The notes under the pieces: model-generated
Database searches by the model: none
Told to the model about the DNA's origin: nothing
Seen by the model: the letters and a program-made list of their open reading frames with translations, nothing else
Part shown: piece by piece, positions 42,745-51,524 of the stretch
Position numbering within the stretch: position 1 is the first letter of the stretch
Layout of the letters: every line of letters begins with the position of its first letter
DNA from: Devosia nitrariae
GTDB lineage: Bacteria; Pseudomonadota; Alphaproteobacteria; Rhizobiales; Devosiaceae
Direction: 5' to 3'
NCBI RefSeq assembly: GCF_030160115.1
Contig: NZ_BSNS01000020.1
Span: 372,001 to 436,000, forward strand
Length of the DNA: 64,000 nucleotides
Made by a program: the position numbers and the translations under genes

Positions 42745-43719
42745 TCACCTGTACCCGATTTCTCGCAGGAACCCGTCGATCAGCGCGAAGGATTCAGCAT
42801 CGTGCCCGATGCCGATATGCCCGCCCTCGGCGAAGACCTGCACCCGAGCACCGGGCACATGCTCGCCGATATAGCGTGCGGCGGCCGCAGTGCCGAAGCC
42901 GTCGTCCTCGAAGGAAACGGCAAGCGTCGGCGCGGTAATGGTTTCGATCGCCATCTTTGCCGGATTTCCGGCAAGCCGCGCATCGTTGATGAGGCCTTGC
43001 GCACGGCGGCTGACCGGCAGGATCGACTCCAGGATATGCCTCGCCCGCGCCTGCTCGGCCGGGTCGGCAGCCTTGATCAGTGCGGGCTTGGTCGCCAACA
43101 GCGCCTCGGTCAAAAGGTCCGGCGCGAGGACGATCGCCAGCCAAAACAAGAAGTCTGATCGCAGCACGGCCATGGCGATCTGCATCTGGTCGGGCGGTAC
43201 CGACTGCACCGGTTCGTTCCGGGGAACGTAGCTCGCCGGGATCAGCGGCACCAGCGCATCACAGCGGTCGGGATGCCGGATGGCGAAGGCCATGGCCGAC
43301 AGCGCCCCCGCCGAGCCCCCGACAATCGCGATCTTTTCGATCCCGAGCGTATCGAGCAGGTCGACGAAGGCATCCGCCTGGTTTTCCGACGACGGCTCGG
43401 CCGGGAACACTGAACGCAGATAGCCGAAGCGCGATGGAGCGATGACGCGGTAGCCGGCCTCGCTGAAACGCCGAGCAAAGAACAGGCCTTGGTCGAAGCC
43501 GCCGCCGGTACCATGCACCATCAACAAGGGTGTTCCGCTGCCCGCTTCAGCGTATTCAAGATCGCCGAAGCGCGAGCGGATCACCTTGCTCAACTCCGGC
43601 GCCACCAGCGCCTCGGCCTTCGTCATTGCGTCACCATACGCCCAGGCCGTCGTTCCGCCGACGGCCGCAACACCCGCCGCCGCGATGCCGAGACCGAGCA
43701 CTCTTCTGCGTGTAACCAT
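42745..43719 (-). CDS. alpha/beta hydrolase, exported
   Basis: 324 aa. A Tat/Sec-like N-terminus (MVTRRRVLGLGIAAAGVAAV, twin-Arg-like TRRR) precedes the fold. The oxyanion region is LLMVHGTGGGFDQGLFF, the nucleophile elbow is GGSAG (IAIVGGSAGALSAMAF), and the acid and His are near DDGFGTAAAARYIG and EGGHIGIGHDAE. Substrate unknown. It faces away from the DUF2267 pseudogene. Confidence 0.85.
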   Translation of the reverse strand: MVTRRRVLGLGIAAAGVAAVGGTTAWAYGDAMTKAEALVAPELSKVIRSRFGDLEYAEAGSGTPLLMVHGTGGGFDQGLFFARRFSEAGYRVIAPSRFGYLRSVFPAEPSSENQADAFVDLLDTLGIEKIAIVGGSAGALSAMAFAIRHPDRCDALVPLIPASYVPRNEPVQSVPPDQMQIAMAVLRSDFLFWLAIVLAPDLLTEALLATKPALIKAADPAEQARARHILESILPVSRRAQGLINDARLAGNPAKMAIETITAPTLAVSFEDDGFGTAAAARYIGEHVPGARVQVFAEGGHIGIGHDAESFALIDGFLREIGYR

Positions 43720-43817
43720 CTTCGCCTCCCACGTTCACGGCCATGCCGGCCGCAGGTGTCCGAGCATATCGGTGCAGGACCAGGCACGATTGAGCAGGGT
43801 CAAGTGGAGAGACGGGA

Positions 43818-43831
43818 TTGACCGACATCAA
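43818..43831. promoter_or_regulatory. FNR/FixK box upstream of the DUF2267 pseudogene
   Basis: ttgaccgacatcaa, a good match to TTGAY-N4-ATCAA. It lies 96 bases before the DUF2267 start, and 99 bases from the divergent hydrolase gene. Confidence 0.68.
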
Positions 43832-43926
43832 ATCACCTCGCTGCGACAGGGCTAGCCTGCCGAGCTCAGCAACAATGCGCGAGCCGGCAGCGGATAGTGT
43901 CGGCCGAGGACGAGGGAGCGGCTCAA

Positions 43927-44335
43927 ATGAGCGGACATCCGAGCTTCAATCACACGATTGAAGAGGCCAACATCTGGCTCAAGGCAGTGGCCGAGCGCCT
44001 GCACTTCGAGGACCGGCGCCACGCCTATTCGGCGCTGCGGGCAACGCTGCATGCGCTGCGCGATCGACTGGCGCCGGAAAGTGCCGTGCACATGTCCGCG
44101 CAACTTCCGATGCTGATCCGTGGCCTCTTCTTCGAGGGTTGGAAGATGAGACGAATTCTACGCGCGCATTTCCGCCGAGTTGCCGCCGGCCTTCCCGATG
44201 GATCCGAAAACTGTGGCGCAGGGTGTGTTCGAGGTGATCTCGACCCAGCTCGATGTCGGCGAAACGGCCAAACTGGTTGATCAACTGCCAACGGCGTTGC
44301 GAAGCCTGTGGCCGAAGATTGTTCAACGGGCTTGA
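43927..44335 (+). pseudogene. DUF2267 protein, frameshifted
   Basis: First frame: FNHTIEEANIWLKAVAERLH, ALRATLHALRDRLAPESAVH, LPMLIRGLFFEGWK. Second frame: EFYARISAELPPAFPMDPKT, VAQGVFEVISTQLDVGETAK, LPTALRSLWPKIVQRA and a stop. The join is near 44,150, where the usual linker of ~10 residues is partly missing. Intact DUF2267 proteins are ~140 residues and common in stress clusters. Confidence 0.8.
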
Positions 44336-44431
44336 GATCGACGTCGGATTTCGAGTCGGGCCCCGGCTCCCCGTCCATGCGGGCGGAGCCGGGAATTGGC
44401 TTGAAATGCCTTCATAAAGGAGCACGCCAAC

Positions 44432-44996
44432 ATGCAGGTTCCTGTGGAGATCACATTCCAGAACTGCGAGCCTTCAGAGACTTTGCGGTCGGAAATCTAG
44501 CGCCAGGTCGACAGCCTCGAGCGGTTCAGCGACAGGATCACCAGCTGCCGCGTCGTCGTCATCGGACCGCAGACCCGTCATCGGCATGGCGACGTCTACG
44601 AATTGACCTTCGCATCGCCATGCCGCGCCACAATGACATCGTCGTCGACAGGACCCACGGGGACGAGCCGGAAAACGAGCACCCCCTGGTCGCGGTGAGA
44701 AAAGCCTTCGCCGCCGCACACCGCCAGATTGAGGATACCGCGCGCAGGATGCGTGGCCAGGTGAAGGTCCATGCCGGTGAAACCGGCGGGCGCGTCGCGC
44801 GCTTCGTGGCGGGTTAGGACTACGGATTCATCGAGGCCGATGACGCCCAGGAGGTCTACTTCCATCGCAACGCCGTCATCAACGGCGGATTCGATCGGCT
44901 GCAGGTCGGCTCGCCGGTTACTTTCGTACCCGAGGATGGAGAGAGGGGGTGCAGGCCAGCACGGTTCGGCCCGTCCATCCTCGCAACGGCGAATGA
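44432..44996 (+). pseudogene. ribosome-hibernation factor/cold-shock domain fusion, decayed
   Basis: AAGGAG precedes MQVPVEITFQNCEPSETLRS, then a stop (TAG, 44498), then SLERFSDRITSCRVVVIGPQ, a frame change, and HNDIVVDRTHGDEPENEHPL: an HPF/RaiA-like domain. After another stop (TAG near 44816) a cold-shock domain follows (DYGFIEADDAQEVYFHRNAV, GFDRLQVGSPVTFV), and a last frame change leads to the original stop at 44996. At least two stops and two indels. In relatives the two domains form a single protein. Confidence 0.78.
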
Positions 44997-45194
44997 AGCC
45001 GGGCCGCCGGTCGCCACGCTGCATGGCTTCATGTCCGTGAAGCCCGAGGGCGTGTGCGCGATGCCGCGTCATCAATCGAGGCTCTGACTGGCAGCGGCGC
45101 CTCACCGCCTCGCGTGTCAGAATCTGCTGCGGGCGTGCAAGTTGTTTCCCGAAGAGCAGCTGCGCCGATGGCGGCGCAGCTGAGCGTATAGCGA
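44997..45194. other. gap between the hibernation-factor pseudogene and the BON gene
   Basis: No gene, stem-loop or repeat that I can support. Short open frames here lack start signals or family resemblance. Confidence 0.3.
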
Positions 45195-45842
45195 TCATGA
45201 GACCGTGAGGCGATCGTCGACTGAGTGAACACCCGGCGTGGCCCACGCGGCATCCTCGGCGGCACTACGTTCGCTGAGAGCACGAACGGTTCCCCTGAGG
45301 GTCACCGTATTCCCGACCACTTCGACCTTGATCTTTTCGGCTTCAAGTTCGGCATAGCGTTTGAGTGCATCCTCAATGTGCTTTTTGACGTCCAACGACG
45401 TGGGTCTCCGCGAAAGCGTGATTGAATTGTCCACGCCCTTCACACCCCTGATATCGCGGACGGCGTCGGCTGCTGCCGTCTTCTGGTAGTTCCACTCCAG
45501 ATTGCCGGTCAGCGTGACCCAGCCCTGCTGGACCCTGACATGTACTTTGTCGGCAGGCACGAGGGTGCTGAACCTGAGCGTATTGACGACGTGCTTGGCG
45601 ATTTCGTCGTCGGACACCCCCGGGGTCCCCGGCGGGCGAACCTGCATCTCTTGCGCGATCGCCCGTACGCCCTTGATGCGGGCCACGGCCCGTTCGACGG
45701 CCTGCTTCTGGCCGTAGTTCGGCACGTGACCGGTCAGCGTTACCACGCCGTCCTCCACGGCGACGCCGATATCGTTGGCATCGATATAGGGCTCGAACTC
45801 GAGCTCATCCATGATGCTCTGTCGAAGGATACTGTCTTTCAT
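45195..45842 (-). CDS. BON-domain protein, three repeats
   Basis: 215 aa from an ATG preceded by AAGGAGGAA. Three BON repeats: GVAVEDGVVTLTGHVPNYGQ, VHVRVQQGWVTLTGNLEWNY and IKVEVVGNTVTLRGTVRALS. No signal peptide, unlike OsmY. Cytosolic multi-BON proteins of this type are found in stress and low-oxygen clusters of alphaproteobacteria; they are thought to bind membranes or ligands. Transcribed leftward; a FixK/FNR box lies 147 bases upstream. Confidence 0.88.
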   Translation of the reverse strand: MKDSILRQSIMDELEFEPYIDANDIGVAVEDGVVTLTGHVPNYGQKQAVERAVARIKGVRAIAQEMQVRPPGTPGVSDDEIAKHVVNTLRFSTLVPADKVHVRVQQGWVTLTGNLEWNYQKTAAADAVRDIRGVKGVDNSITLSRRPTSLDVKKHIEDALKRYAELEAEKIKVEVVGNTVTLRGTVRALSERSAAEDAAWATPGVHSVDDRLTVS

Positions 45843-45988
45843 CCTTTCCTCCTTGCCGCATCCACGATTGGTGCCAACAGAGTCAACTCGATCTCCGTCG
45901 GAGCGGCGTTGATCCAGCTCAAGAACATGCGCTCCCTTGCCGATCATGCAGCAGTGCTGGCTTTCCGCGATGTATGCGATCCATGCTC

Positions 45989-46002
45989 TTGATTTGCATC
46001 AA
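45989..46002. promoter_or_regulatory. FNR/FixK box between BON and DUF3775 genes
   Basis: ttgatttgcatcaa, matching TTGAT-N4-ATCAA exactly. It is 54 bases before the DUF3775 start and 147 bases before the BON gene start, so it may serve either or both divergent genes. Confidence 0.78.
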
Positions 46003-46055
46003 TCCAAAACGCCTGGCGCCGCATGATGATGGTCGAAAGCGAGGAACCGGACACG

Positions 46056-46493
46056 ATGACGGATACTGCGAGCGAAACCGGGCTACCCGAGCTGGCGATA
46101 TCGCCCGAAAACGTCTGCTTCATAGCGATAAAGGCCCGCGAGTACGATGCTAAGGACGAGCCGAGCGAGACCGATCCGGCTTCGAATCCCGCCGACGACA
46201 GGATGTATTCGGTGCTCGAGGATCATCCCGACGATCCCGTTCGTCAGGAAATTGCCGCAGCCATTGCGGGTCTCAGCGAGGACGAGCAGATCGACCTCGT
46301 CGCGCTGGCCTGGCTTGGGCGCGGCGACGGTGACATCACCGATTGGGAGGATTTGCGGAAAGCAGCCGCAGAGGCGCGCACCGGCCGCACCTGGCGATAT
46401 CTCCTCGGGCTCCCCCTGCTCTCTGACTATCTGGAAGAGGGCCTGACGGCCTTCGGCCTCTCCTGCAGCGACATGGAACGCAGACACCTGTAA
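46056..46493 (+). CDS. DUF3775 family protein
   Basis: 145 aa from MTDTASETGLPELAISPENV; a second ATG 33 bases upstream is an alternative, but GAGGA lies before the chosen one. The DUF3775 hallmarks are seen: CFIAIKAREYDAKDEP, ALAWLGRGDGDITDWEDLRK, and LLGLPLLSDYLEEGLTAFGL. Function unknown; it is a regular member of low-oxygen clusters. Confidence 0.82.
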   Translation: MTDTASETGLPELAISPENVCFIAIKAREYDAKDEPSETDPASNPADDRMYSVLEDHPDDPVRQEIAAAIAGLSEDEQIDLVALAWLGRGDGDITDWEDLRKAAAEARTGRTWRYLLGLPLLSDYLEEGLTAFGLSCSDMERRHL

Positions 46494-46561
46494 TCGAGAC
46501 TCCGGCCCGACGATGGCAGCTCGAATGACGGCGATACAACAAGACCCCTGAACGAAAGAAA

Positions 46562-47023
46562 ATGACGCGCACCCTCTTTCCCACCGGCACCTTGAACCTC
46601 GTCTGCGACGGCTCCAAGGCTCTTGTCTTTGAGAACATGGGCGATGACCGCAACCTGAACCTCAATGCGCTCGATGTGCGTGTCGAGCCGCATCTGCCCA
46701 ACCGCGAGTTCGGTTCGGACCGACCGACCCGCGTCTTCGACAGCATGGACGGATCGCGTAGCGGAACGCAGGAGACGGACTGGCACGCTGAAGCCGAGGC
46801 CCGGTTCCTTGGCGACACCGCGCACCTCCTCGACCGCTTGGTCCGGGAAAGGCATGCCAAGCATGTGGCGGTCATAGCGCCGCCCAGGGCGTTGGGAATG
46901 CTGCGCGATGCGCTCTCGCCGACGACACGGGCTGTGCTGTTTACTGACGTCGCCAAGGACTGGGTGAAGCTGCCGACAAACGAGATCGAGCGGCAACTGA
47001 CCGCTATGGGCGAGTTGCAGTAG
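46562..47023 (+). CDS. host attachment (AtsE-type) family protein
   Basis: 153 aa. LNLVCDGSKALVFENMGDDR at the start, FLGDTAHLLDRLVRERHAKH in the middle and VAVIAPPRALGMLRDALSP near the end are characteristic of the 'protein required for attachment to host cells' family, an eRF1-like fold. Despite the name it is common in free-living alphaproteobacteria next to stress genes. Its 3' end overlaps that of the convergent phosphoribosyltransferase gene by 20 bases. Confidence 0.8.
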   Translation: MTRTLFPTGTLNLVCDGSKALVFENMGDDRNLNLNALDVRVEPHLPNREFGSDRPTRVFDSMDGSRSGTQETDWHAEAEARFLGDTAHLLDRLVRERHAKHVAVIAPPRALGMLRDALSPTTRAVLFTDVAKDWVKLPTNEIERQLTAMGELQ

Positions 47024-47669
47024 AGGGTGCGGGCGTCGCGCCCGACAGCAGATCGATGACCTCGGCATCCTCGATCTGGCGGAAATCTTGGTAGAAGGTG
47101 CCGATGGCATCGAACATTACGTGGGACTCGAGGCACTCGACCCGATCGGCCTCACTGCGCAGTCGCTCGATCGTGTCGGTCGGCGCAACCGGGACAGCAA
47201 AAACCAGAAGCCGGGGGTGCCGCTTGCGCAACGCACGCAGCGCTGCGCGCATAGTCGCACCCGTTGCCACGCCATCATCGACGACGATCACGGTACGGTC
47301 CCTGAGCTCCGGATGCGGACGGTTGCCGAGGTATATCGCGCGACGACGACGGTTTTCGGCGATCTCTGCGTCCTTAATCCGGTTGAAGTCGGTTTCGGAA
47401 ATGTCCGCCATACTGATGACGTCCTCGTTCCGCACGATGATCGGCTCCTCGTCGTCCACCACGGCTCCAGCGGCGAGCTCGGGCTGTTGGGGTACCCCGA
47501 TTTTTCTAACCAGCACCAGATCGAGCGGTGCATCGAGTGCCCTGGCGATTTCGGCGGCAACGGGTAAGCCTCCACGCGGCAGGGCGAGGATGATCGGATG
47601 GTCGGCCCTGTAGGGCCCGAGGAGATCTGCCAACCGGCGGCCGGCGTCCTGCCTGTCAACGAAACCCAT
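47004..47669 (-). CDS. phosphoribosyltransferase-family protein
   Basis: 221 aa. A type I PRTase core with the PRPP loop VIVVDDGVATGATMRAALRA, preceded by ILALPRGGLPVAAEIARAL. These orphan PRTases occur in low-oxygen/stress clusters, sometimes fused to hydrolases; the nucleobase, if any, is unknown. No FNR box lies directly upstream. Convergent with the host-attachment gene. Confidence 0.85.
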   Translation of the reverse strand: MGFVDRQDAGRRLADLLGPYRADHPIILALPRGGLPVAAEIARALDAPLDLVLVRKIGVPQQPELAAGAVVDDEEPIIVRNEDVISMADISETDFNRIKDAEIAENRRRRAIYLGNRPHPELRDRTVIVVDDGVATGATMRAALRALRKRHPRLLVFAVPVAPTDTIERLRSEADRVECLESHVMFDAIGTFYQDFRQIEDAEVIDLLSGATPAPSTATRP

Positions 47670-47731
47670 CGCCTCCTCCGGGGAGTGGCGCCCGCCGGCG
47701 CCGCGCGCGACGGGCCATGATAAACAGAAGT

Positions 47732-47766
47732 GGGCTGCCTGCCTGCGGCGCTGTGGCAGGCAGCCC
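47732..47766 (-). terminator. terminator after hsp20
   Basis: Eleven-base perfect stem (gggctgcctgc with gcaggcagccc) around a 13-base loop, starting 9 bases after the hsp20 stop on the minus strand. The T-rich stretch after it is weak (acttctgttt). Confidence 0.7.
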
Positions 47767-47774
47767 GGGCGGCG

Positions 47775-48311
47775 CTACGCCGCTTTCACCGTGATCTTTT
47801 TCTCTGGCTTCTGGGCCTCCGCCGTCTTGGGGAGGACGACAGTCAGCACGCCATTCCTGAAGCTCGCCTCGATCTTTTCGGTTTCAACTCCGTTGGGAAC
47901 CGCAAAGGCGCGCTCAAACGAACCGAACTGCCGCTCGTGCAGGTAGTAGTCCTTGGATTTCTCCTCCTTCTCCTCCTGCTTTTCGCCCTTAATGACGATG
48001 TTGCCGTTGCGCAGCATCACCTCGATGTTCTTCCCGTCGATGCCCGGCACCTCGGCCGATATCTCGTAGGCCTTGTCCTTCTCGACGACGTTGACAGCCG
48101 GCGCCGCCCACTCGAAGGTGCGCCGGAAGAACGGCTGCGCGCCAAACGCGCGCGGCCGGAATGGCCATGGCCAGTTGCTGCGATTGAAGTCTTCGAACAA
48201 CCGGTCGATTTCGGTTCGCAAAGTTTCAACGGGGCCCCATTCAGGTGCTTTTGCCGGAGCGGGCTTGTTGCTTTCCGATTTCACCGGAACCTTGGTGGCA
48301 GTCTCAACCAT
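47775..48311 (-). CDS. Hsp20 small heat-shock protein
   Basis: 178 aa from an ATG with GGAGG ten bases upstream; the frame is open further up. The alpha-crystallin domain covers about 75-165: AAPAVNVVEKDKAYEISAEV, PGIDGKNIEVMLRNGNIVIK, FERAFAVPNGVETEKIEASF and the end motif NGVLTVVLPK. A holdase that prevents aggregation in the cytoplasm. A perfect FNR/FixK box lies 61 bases before the start. Confidence 0.92.
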   Translation of the reverse strand: MVETATKVPVKSESNKPAPAKAPEWGPVETLRTEIDRLFEDFNRSNWPWPFRPRAFGAQPFFRRTFEWAAPAVNVVEKDKAYEISAEVPGIDGKNIEVMLRNGNIVIKGEKQEEKEEKSKDYYLHERQFGSFERAFAVPNGVETEKIEASFRNGVLTVVLPKTAEAQKPEKKITVKAA

Positions 48312-48371
48312 TTGTCGGGTCCTCCTTCTGGTGGATGATCCCTTGGATAACTCCGTCGGATCGCGGCTGGC

Positions 48372-48385
48372 TTGATGCGCGTCAA
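48372..48385. promoter_or_regulatory. FNR/FixK box upstream of hsp20
   Basis: ttgatgcgcgtcaa, matching TTGAT-N4-RTCAA, 61 bases before the hsp20 start. Confidence 0.78.
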
Positions 48386-48615
48386 GTGAGGACAAGTTTG
48401 TGACTGGGGCGCGCCCTCCTGCAGGTGAAGACGTGCCGCCCTGTCAGCCTGCTTACAAGACCAGGCTCAAGTTGCCCTTGGCATCGATGTCGAGAGAAAA
48501 AGGTCGAAGCGCGCATTCACGTCGCAGGCGCCGATGCAGGTCCTGCACGGTGGCAGCGTCCACGCGTTTGAGCCCGATTAATCCGGAACGGCACCCGTGC
48601 AGATCGCGGCCGCGG
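48386..48615. other. gap between hsp20 promoter and response regulator
   Basis: Minus-strand codons 48453-48563 (GTG start) read VDAATVQDLHRRLRRECALR, PFSLDIDAKGNLSLVL, which looks like coding sequence of a short (36 aa) unknown protein or the end of a decayed one. No ribosome-binding site supports it. Confidence 0.25.
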
Positions 48616-49038
48616 TCAGCGCTTTTGGCTGGCCAGCGCGTGGCGGATCGCCTTGCCCAAGGCATCGTTGAGCAGCGGCTTTTCTATGATGGGGATACCC
48701 AGTACCGCGCACCGGGCACGAACGGTCGAAGTCGGGTGTGAGGTCATGAGAAGGACGGGAACCTCGGGGGCCATCGCGCGTATGGCGACCGCGAGGTCTA
48801 AACCATCCATGTTGGGCAGGCGATAGTCGACGACCCAGCACTTGGGTGCGGCGTTGAACGTCTCGCCCTGATCACGCAGAGCTGCCTCGGCGCTCTCGTA
48901 GCCGCGCACGTCGTAACCTTCGGTCCCGAGGGAAAAGGCGAGTGAGCCGAGAATATCCACGTCATCGTCCACTACATAGACGAGCGGAGCGAGCTCGGTG
49001 GTTGTTGGTCCGTCTATGCGGTGTGCCATTTCGATCAT
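48616..49038 (-). CDS. single-domain response regulator
   Basis: 140 aa from MIEMAHRIDGPTTTELAPL (Met4 also possible). A lone receiver domain: LVYVVDDDVDILGSLAFSLG (acidic pocket), CWVVDYRLPNMDGL (phosphorylated Asp), VLLMTSHP (Thr) and IEKPLL (Lys). No output domain. It lies downstream of the fixL and FixJ-like receiver genes on the same strand but has its own FNR/FixK box, so it may act as a phosphate sink or reach another partner. Confidence 0.87.
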   Translation of the reverse strand: MIEMAHRIDGPTTTELAPLVYVVDDDVDILGSLAFSLGTEGYDVRGYESAEAALRDQGETFNAAPKCWVVDYRLPNMDGLDLAVAIRAMAPEVPVLLMTSHPTSTVRARCAVLGIPIIEKPLLNDALGKAIRHALASQKR

Positions 49039-49071
49039 GATTGAGGCTATTCGCGCCCACCGTGGCCTGCC

Positions 49072-49085
49072 TTGACCGAAATCAA
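49072..49085. promoter_or_regulatory. FNR/FixK box upstream of the 140-aa response regulator
   Basis: ttgaccgaaatcaa, matching TTGAY-N4-ATCAA. It overlaps the last codons of the upstream receiver gene and is 34 bases before the start of the next. Confidence 0.62.
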
Positions 49086-49453
49086 ATGGATCTGCTGAGG
49101 ACCGAATGGAGCGCGGCGAGCAAGCTCTCCTCGCTGAAGGGCTTCTCGAGAAGGCCATCCGCGCCGGCCTCGGTGACCTCGGCGGCAAGGGCCATGTCCC
49201 CGTGGCCAGTCATGATGATCACCGGCAAGTCGTATCCGCGGCGGCGCAATTCGGACACGACCTCAAGGCCGCTCAGTTCCGGCATGCGGATATCGCAGAT
49301 GACGCATGCCGCCCGTTCTGCAGACCACGTCTCGAGGAACTGCCGACCTGAAGTGTAAGTTTTCACCTGAAACTGGTTGGCGCCCAACAGAAAGTCGAGC
49401 GAATCACGCACTGCCTCGTCGTCATCAATGACATGCACGATGGCCTGCGGCAT
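49082..49453 (-). CDS. FixJ-like receiver protein without output domain
   Basis: 123 aa from MPQAIVHVIDDDEAVRDSLD. The receiver closely resembles FixJ: CVICDIRMPELSGLEVVSEL (phospho-Asp), VIIMTGHGDMALAAEV (Thr) and LLEKPFSEESLLAALH (Lys), but the protein ends where FixJ's LuxR-type DNA-binding domain should begin. Its start lies just after the fixL stop (49477) on the same strand, so it is the probable direct partner of FixL yet cannot bind DNA itself. Confidence 0.88.
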   Translation of the reverse strand: MPQAIVHVIDDDEAVRDSLDFLLGANQFQVKTYTSGRQFLETWSAERAACVICDIRMPELSGLEVVSELRRRGYDLPVIIMTGHGDMALAAEVTEAGADGLLEKPFSEESLLAALHSVLSRSI

Positions 49454-49476
49454 GCTGATCCTGTCTCTGCGACCTC

Positions 49477-51018
49477 TCACGAAGACGTGGACGAGGCGCC
49501 AGCGCCTACGATCCCGCTCTCCTCTGCCAATGGCAAGGTGAAACAGAAGGAGGTCCCGATGCTCGGGTTGGGCTCCGCCCAGATCTTGCCGCGGTGCGCC
49601 TCGATAATCGACCGCGAGATGGACAGGCCCACGCCCAGCCCGTGCGCCTTTGTCGTCACGAAAGGCTGGAACAGCTGCTGGCGCATTTCATCGGAAATGC
49701 CCGAGCCCGTATCCGACACGCAAACCAGCGCCGTGTCGTCTGCCGTTCGCGACGTCTTGATGAGCATCCGACGTTCGGGGCTGGCTTCCATCGCCTCCAT
49801 GGCATTGCGCAGAAGGTTCAGAACCACCTGCTGGATTTGCACGCGATCAGCCAGGATCATGTCCGCCGCGTCGTCGAGCTCGTAGTGCACCGCTATCCCC
49901 TTCTCCCTGGCACCTACGAGAGCGAGCGCGCTCGCCTCCTCGATGAGCTTGGAAAGGTTCTCGACACTCCTTTGCGCCTCGCCGCGCGCGACGAACTCGC
50001 GCAGGCGCCGGATGATGTCGCCAGCGCGCAGGGATTGCTCGGCTGCCTTGCCGAGGGCCGTCTTGATCCTATCGAACCGCGAGTCGCCGAGATCGGAGAT
50101 AAGCCGTTGTGCGCCCTTGAGATAGTTGGCGGATGCCGACAAAGGCTGGTTGAGCTCATGCGCGAGGGCTGAAGCCATTTCGCCCAGGGCCGTAAGCCGC
50201 GACATGTGCACGAGCTCGGCCTGCAGTTCTTGCAGCCGGGCTTCGGCCTGCTGGAGCTCGGTCAGATCGCGCACGAATCCGGTGAAATGCCGGCTCTCGC
50301 TCGCTGCAACCTCCCCCACTGCCAGTTCCATCGGAAAGGTAGTGCCGTCCTTGCGCTGTCCGACCACCACCCGGCCGATCCCGATGATCCGCTTCTCACC
50401 TGTCGCGCGGTACCGTGCCAGATAACCGTCATGGGCTTGCCGATAAGGCGCCGGCATCAGGATCTTGACATTCTTTCCAACCACTTCGTCTGGTCTGTAG
50501 CCAAACTGGCGCTCGGCGGCCTTGCTGAAAGATTCGATATTGCCGAGTTCATCGATGACGATGATCGCGTCCGGTACGGTATCGAGGACTGATCTGAGAT
50601 GCGCTTCCCGGCTTCTCAACTCCTCGGCGAATCTCGTCTGCTCTGCCAGAAGAGCGTCCGATTGCGCCTGCGCATTGCGCAGCAGGTGACTGAGCGCGGC
50701 AACGCCCGCCGAAGTTGCCGCAAAGATCGCCAGTTGCGCCAGATGCGCGGGAGCATCGATCGGATGGAGGGGAAAAACGACCGCCTCGTAGAGTGCCGCA
50801 CACAGCGCCGCGCAAAGGATGGCCGGACCCGCCCCACCGAACGCGGCCGTTGTAATGACGGCGATCAGGTAAAGTGGAAACCCCGGGCTGTCCTGCAGGG
50901 CGGGCGTCACCAGAAGGCGAGCCAACACAGCCGAGAGCGCGGCGCCAACCGCCAGCAAATAGGCCCGAGCACCCGTCACGGAAGGGAAGCTGCGTCTGAT
51001 ACCGCCGCCTTCGCTCAT
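49477..51018 (-). CDS. fixL: FixL-type heme-PAS oxygen-sensor histidine kinase
   Basis: 513 aa from [11 protein letters not shown]; a start eight codons upstream is possible. Order: three or four membrane helices (about 18-115), PAS domain, HisKA, HATPase. The PAS domain has the FixL heme signature [14 protein letters not shown] with the proximal heme His (H196) and, 20 residues on, the oxygen-sensing Arg (R216 in IIGIGR), the same spacing as His200/Arg220 of Bradyrhizobium FixL. The phosphoacceptor is in [14 protein letters not shown]; the ATPase motifs [13 protein letters not shown] and DTGSGI follow. It phosphorylates a FixJ-like receiver when oxygen leaves the heme. Confidence 0.92.
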   Translation of the reverse strand: MSEGGGIRRSFPSVTGARAYLLAVGAALSAVLARLLVTPALQDSPGFPLYLIAVITTAAFGGAGPAILCAALCAALYEAVVFPLHPIDAPAHLAQLAIFAATSAGVAALSHLLRNAQAQSDALLAEQTRFAEELRSREAHLRSVLDTVPDAIIVIDELGNIESFSKAAERQFGYRPDEVVGKNVKILMPAPYRQAHDGYLARYRATGEKRIIGIGRVVVGQRKDGTTFPMELAVGEVAASESRHFTGFVRDLTELQQAEARLQELQAELVHMSRLTALGEMASALAHELNQPLSASANYLKGAQRLISDLGDSRFDRIKTALGKAAEQSLRAGDIIRRLREFVARGEAQRSVENLSKLIEEASALALVGAREKGIAVHYELDDAADMILADRVQIQQVVLNLLRNAMEAMEASPERRMLIKTSRTADDTALVCVSDTGSGISDEMRQQLFQPFVTTKAHGLGVGLSISRSIIEAHRGKIWAEPNPSIGTSFCFTLPLAEESGIVGAGASSTSS

Positions 51019-51149
51019 GGCCCGGTCCCAGTTGGAGGGCATCCCCCATGGTACTTGAGAGGGTCGCCCGAAAGAATAGACTGAAGCAATCCTTGCTGAG
51101 GGGCAATCGCCTTTGTATCCTGCTTGCTCATGATGACCCGGACGGTCAG

Positions 51150-51317
51150 ATGCAAGATCAGGACATGGCGGTGGCCCGTCTCAACATCGAGCATTTCCGT
51201 AAGCGGATGGCCGAAGAGACGGACGACACTCGCCTGGCGACCCTGCGCCAATTGCTCGAGGAAGAAGAAGAGAAGCTCGCCAAGCTCGAGCAACAGCAGC
51301 ACAAGGGGAAACACTAG
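51150..51317 (+). CDS. small coiled-coil protein
   Basis: 55 aa from [20 protein letters not shown]; the frame is open to 51048. Nearly all helix with heptad-like charged residues ([20 protein letters not shown]). Such short proteins are frequent in rhizobia and unassigned. Divergent from fixL. Confidence 0.55.
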   Translation: MQDQDMAVARLNIEHFRKRMAEETDDTRLATLRQLLEEEEEKLAKLEQQQHKGKH

Positions 51318-51524
51318 AGCAACGTGCGAAAAGGTGGATGCCGGCTTTCGCAAGAGACGTTGCGGCAACTAGTGCCGGCGCTCTGATACCATCAGAGCGC
51401 GTAAGGCTCTGCGCGGCTGGGCGCTTCGTTCGCCCCCCTCGCCAGGGACATGTCGAGCCCGCCCGGCCCGAATGTCGTGGACTGATGTACTGTCTTCCCG
51501 GCGGTGACTTGCGAGCCCCTCGCC

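Noticed and set aside
51093..51106. ttgctgaggggcaa near the fixL start as an FNR/FixK box
   Set aside because: It keeps the outer TTG/CAA but not the A-T pairs of TTGAT/ATCAA, so it is weaker than all listed boxes.
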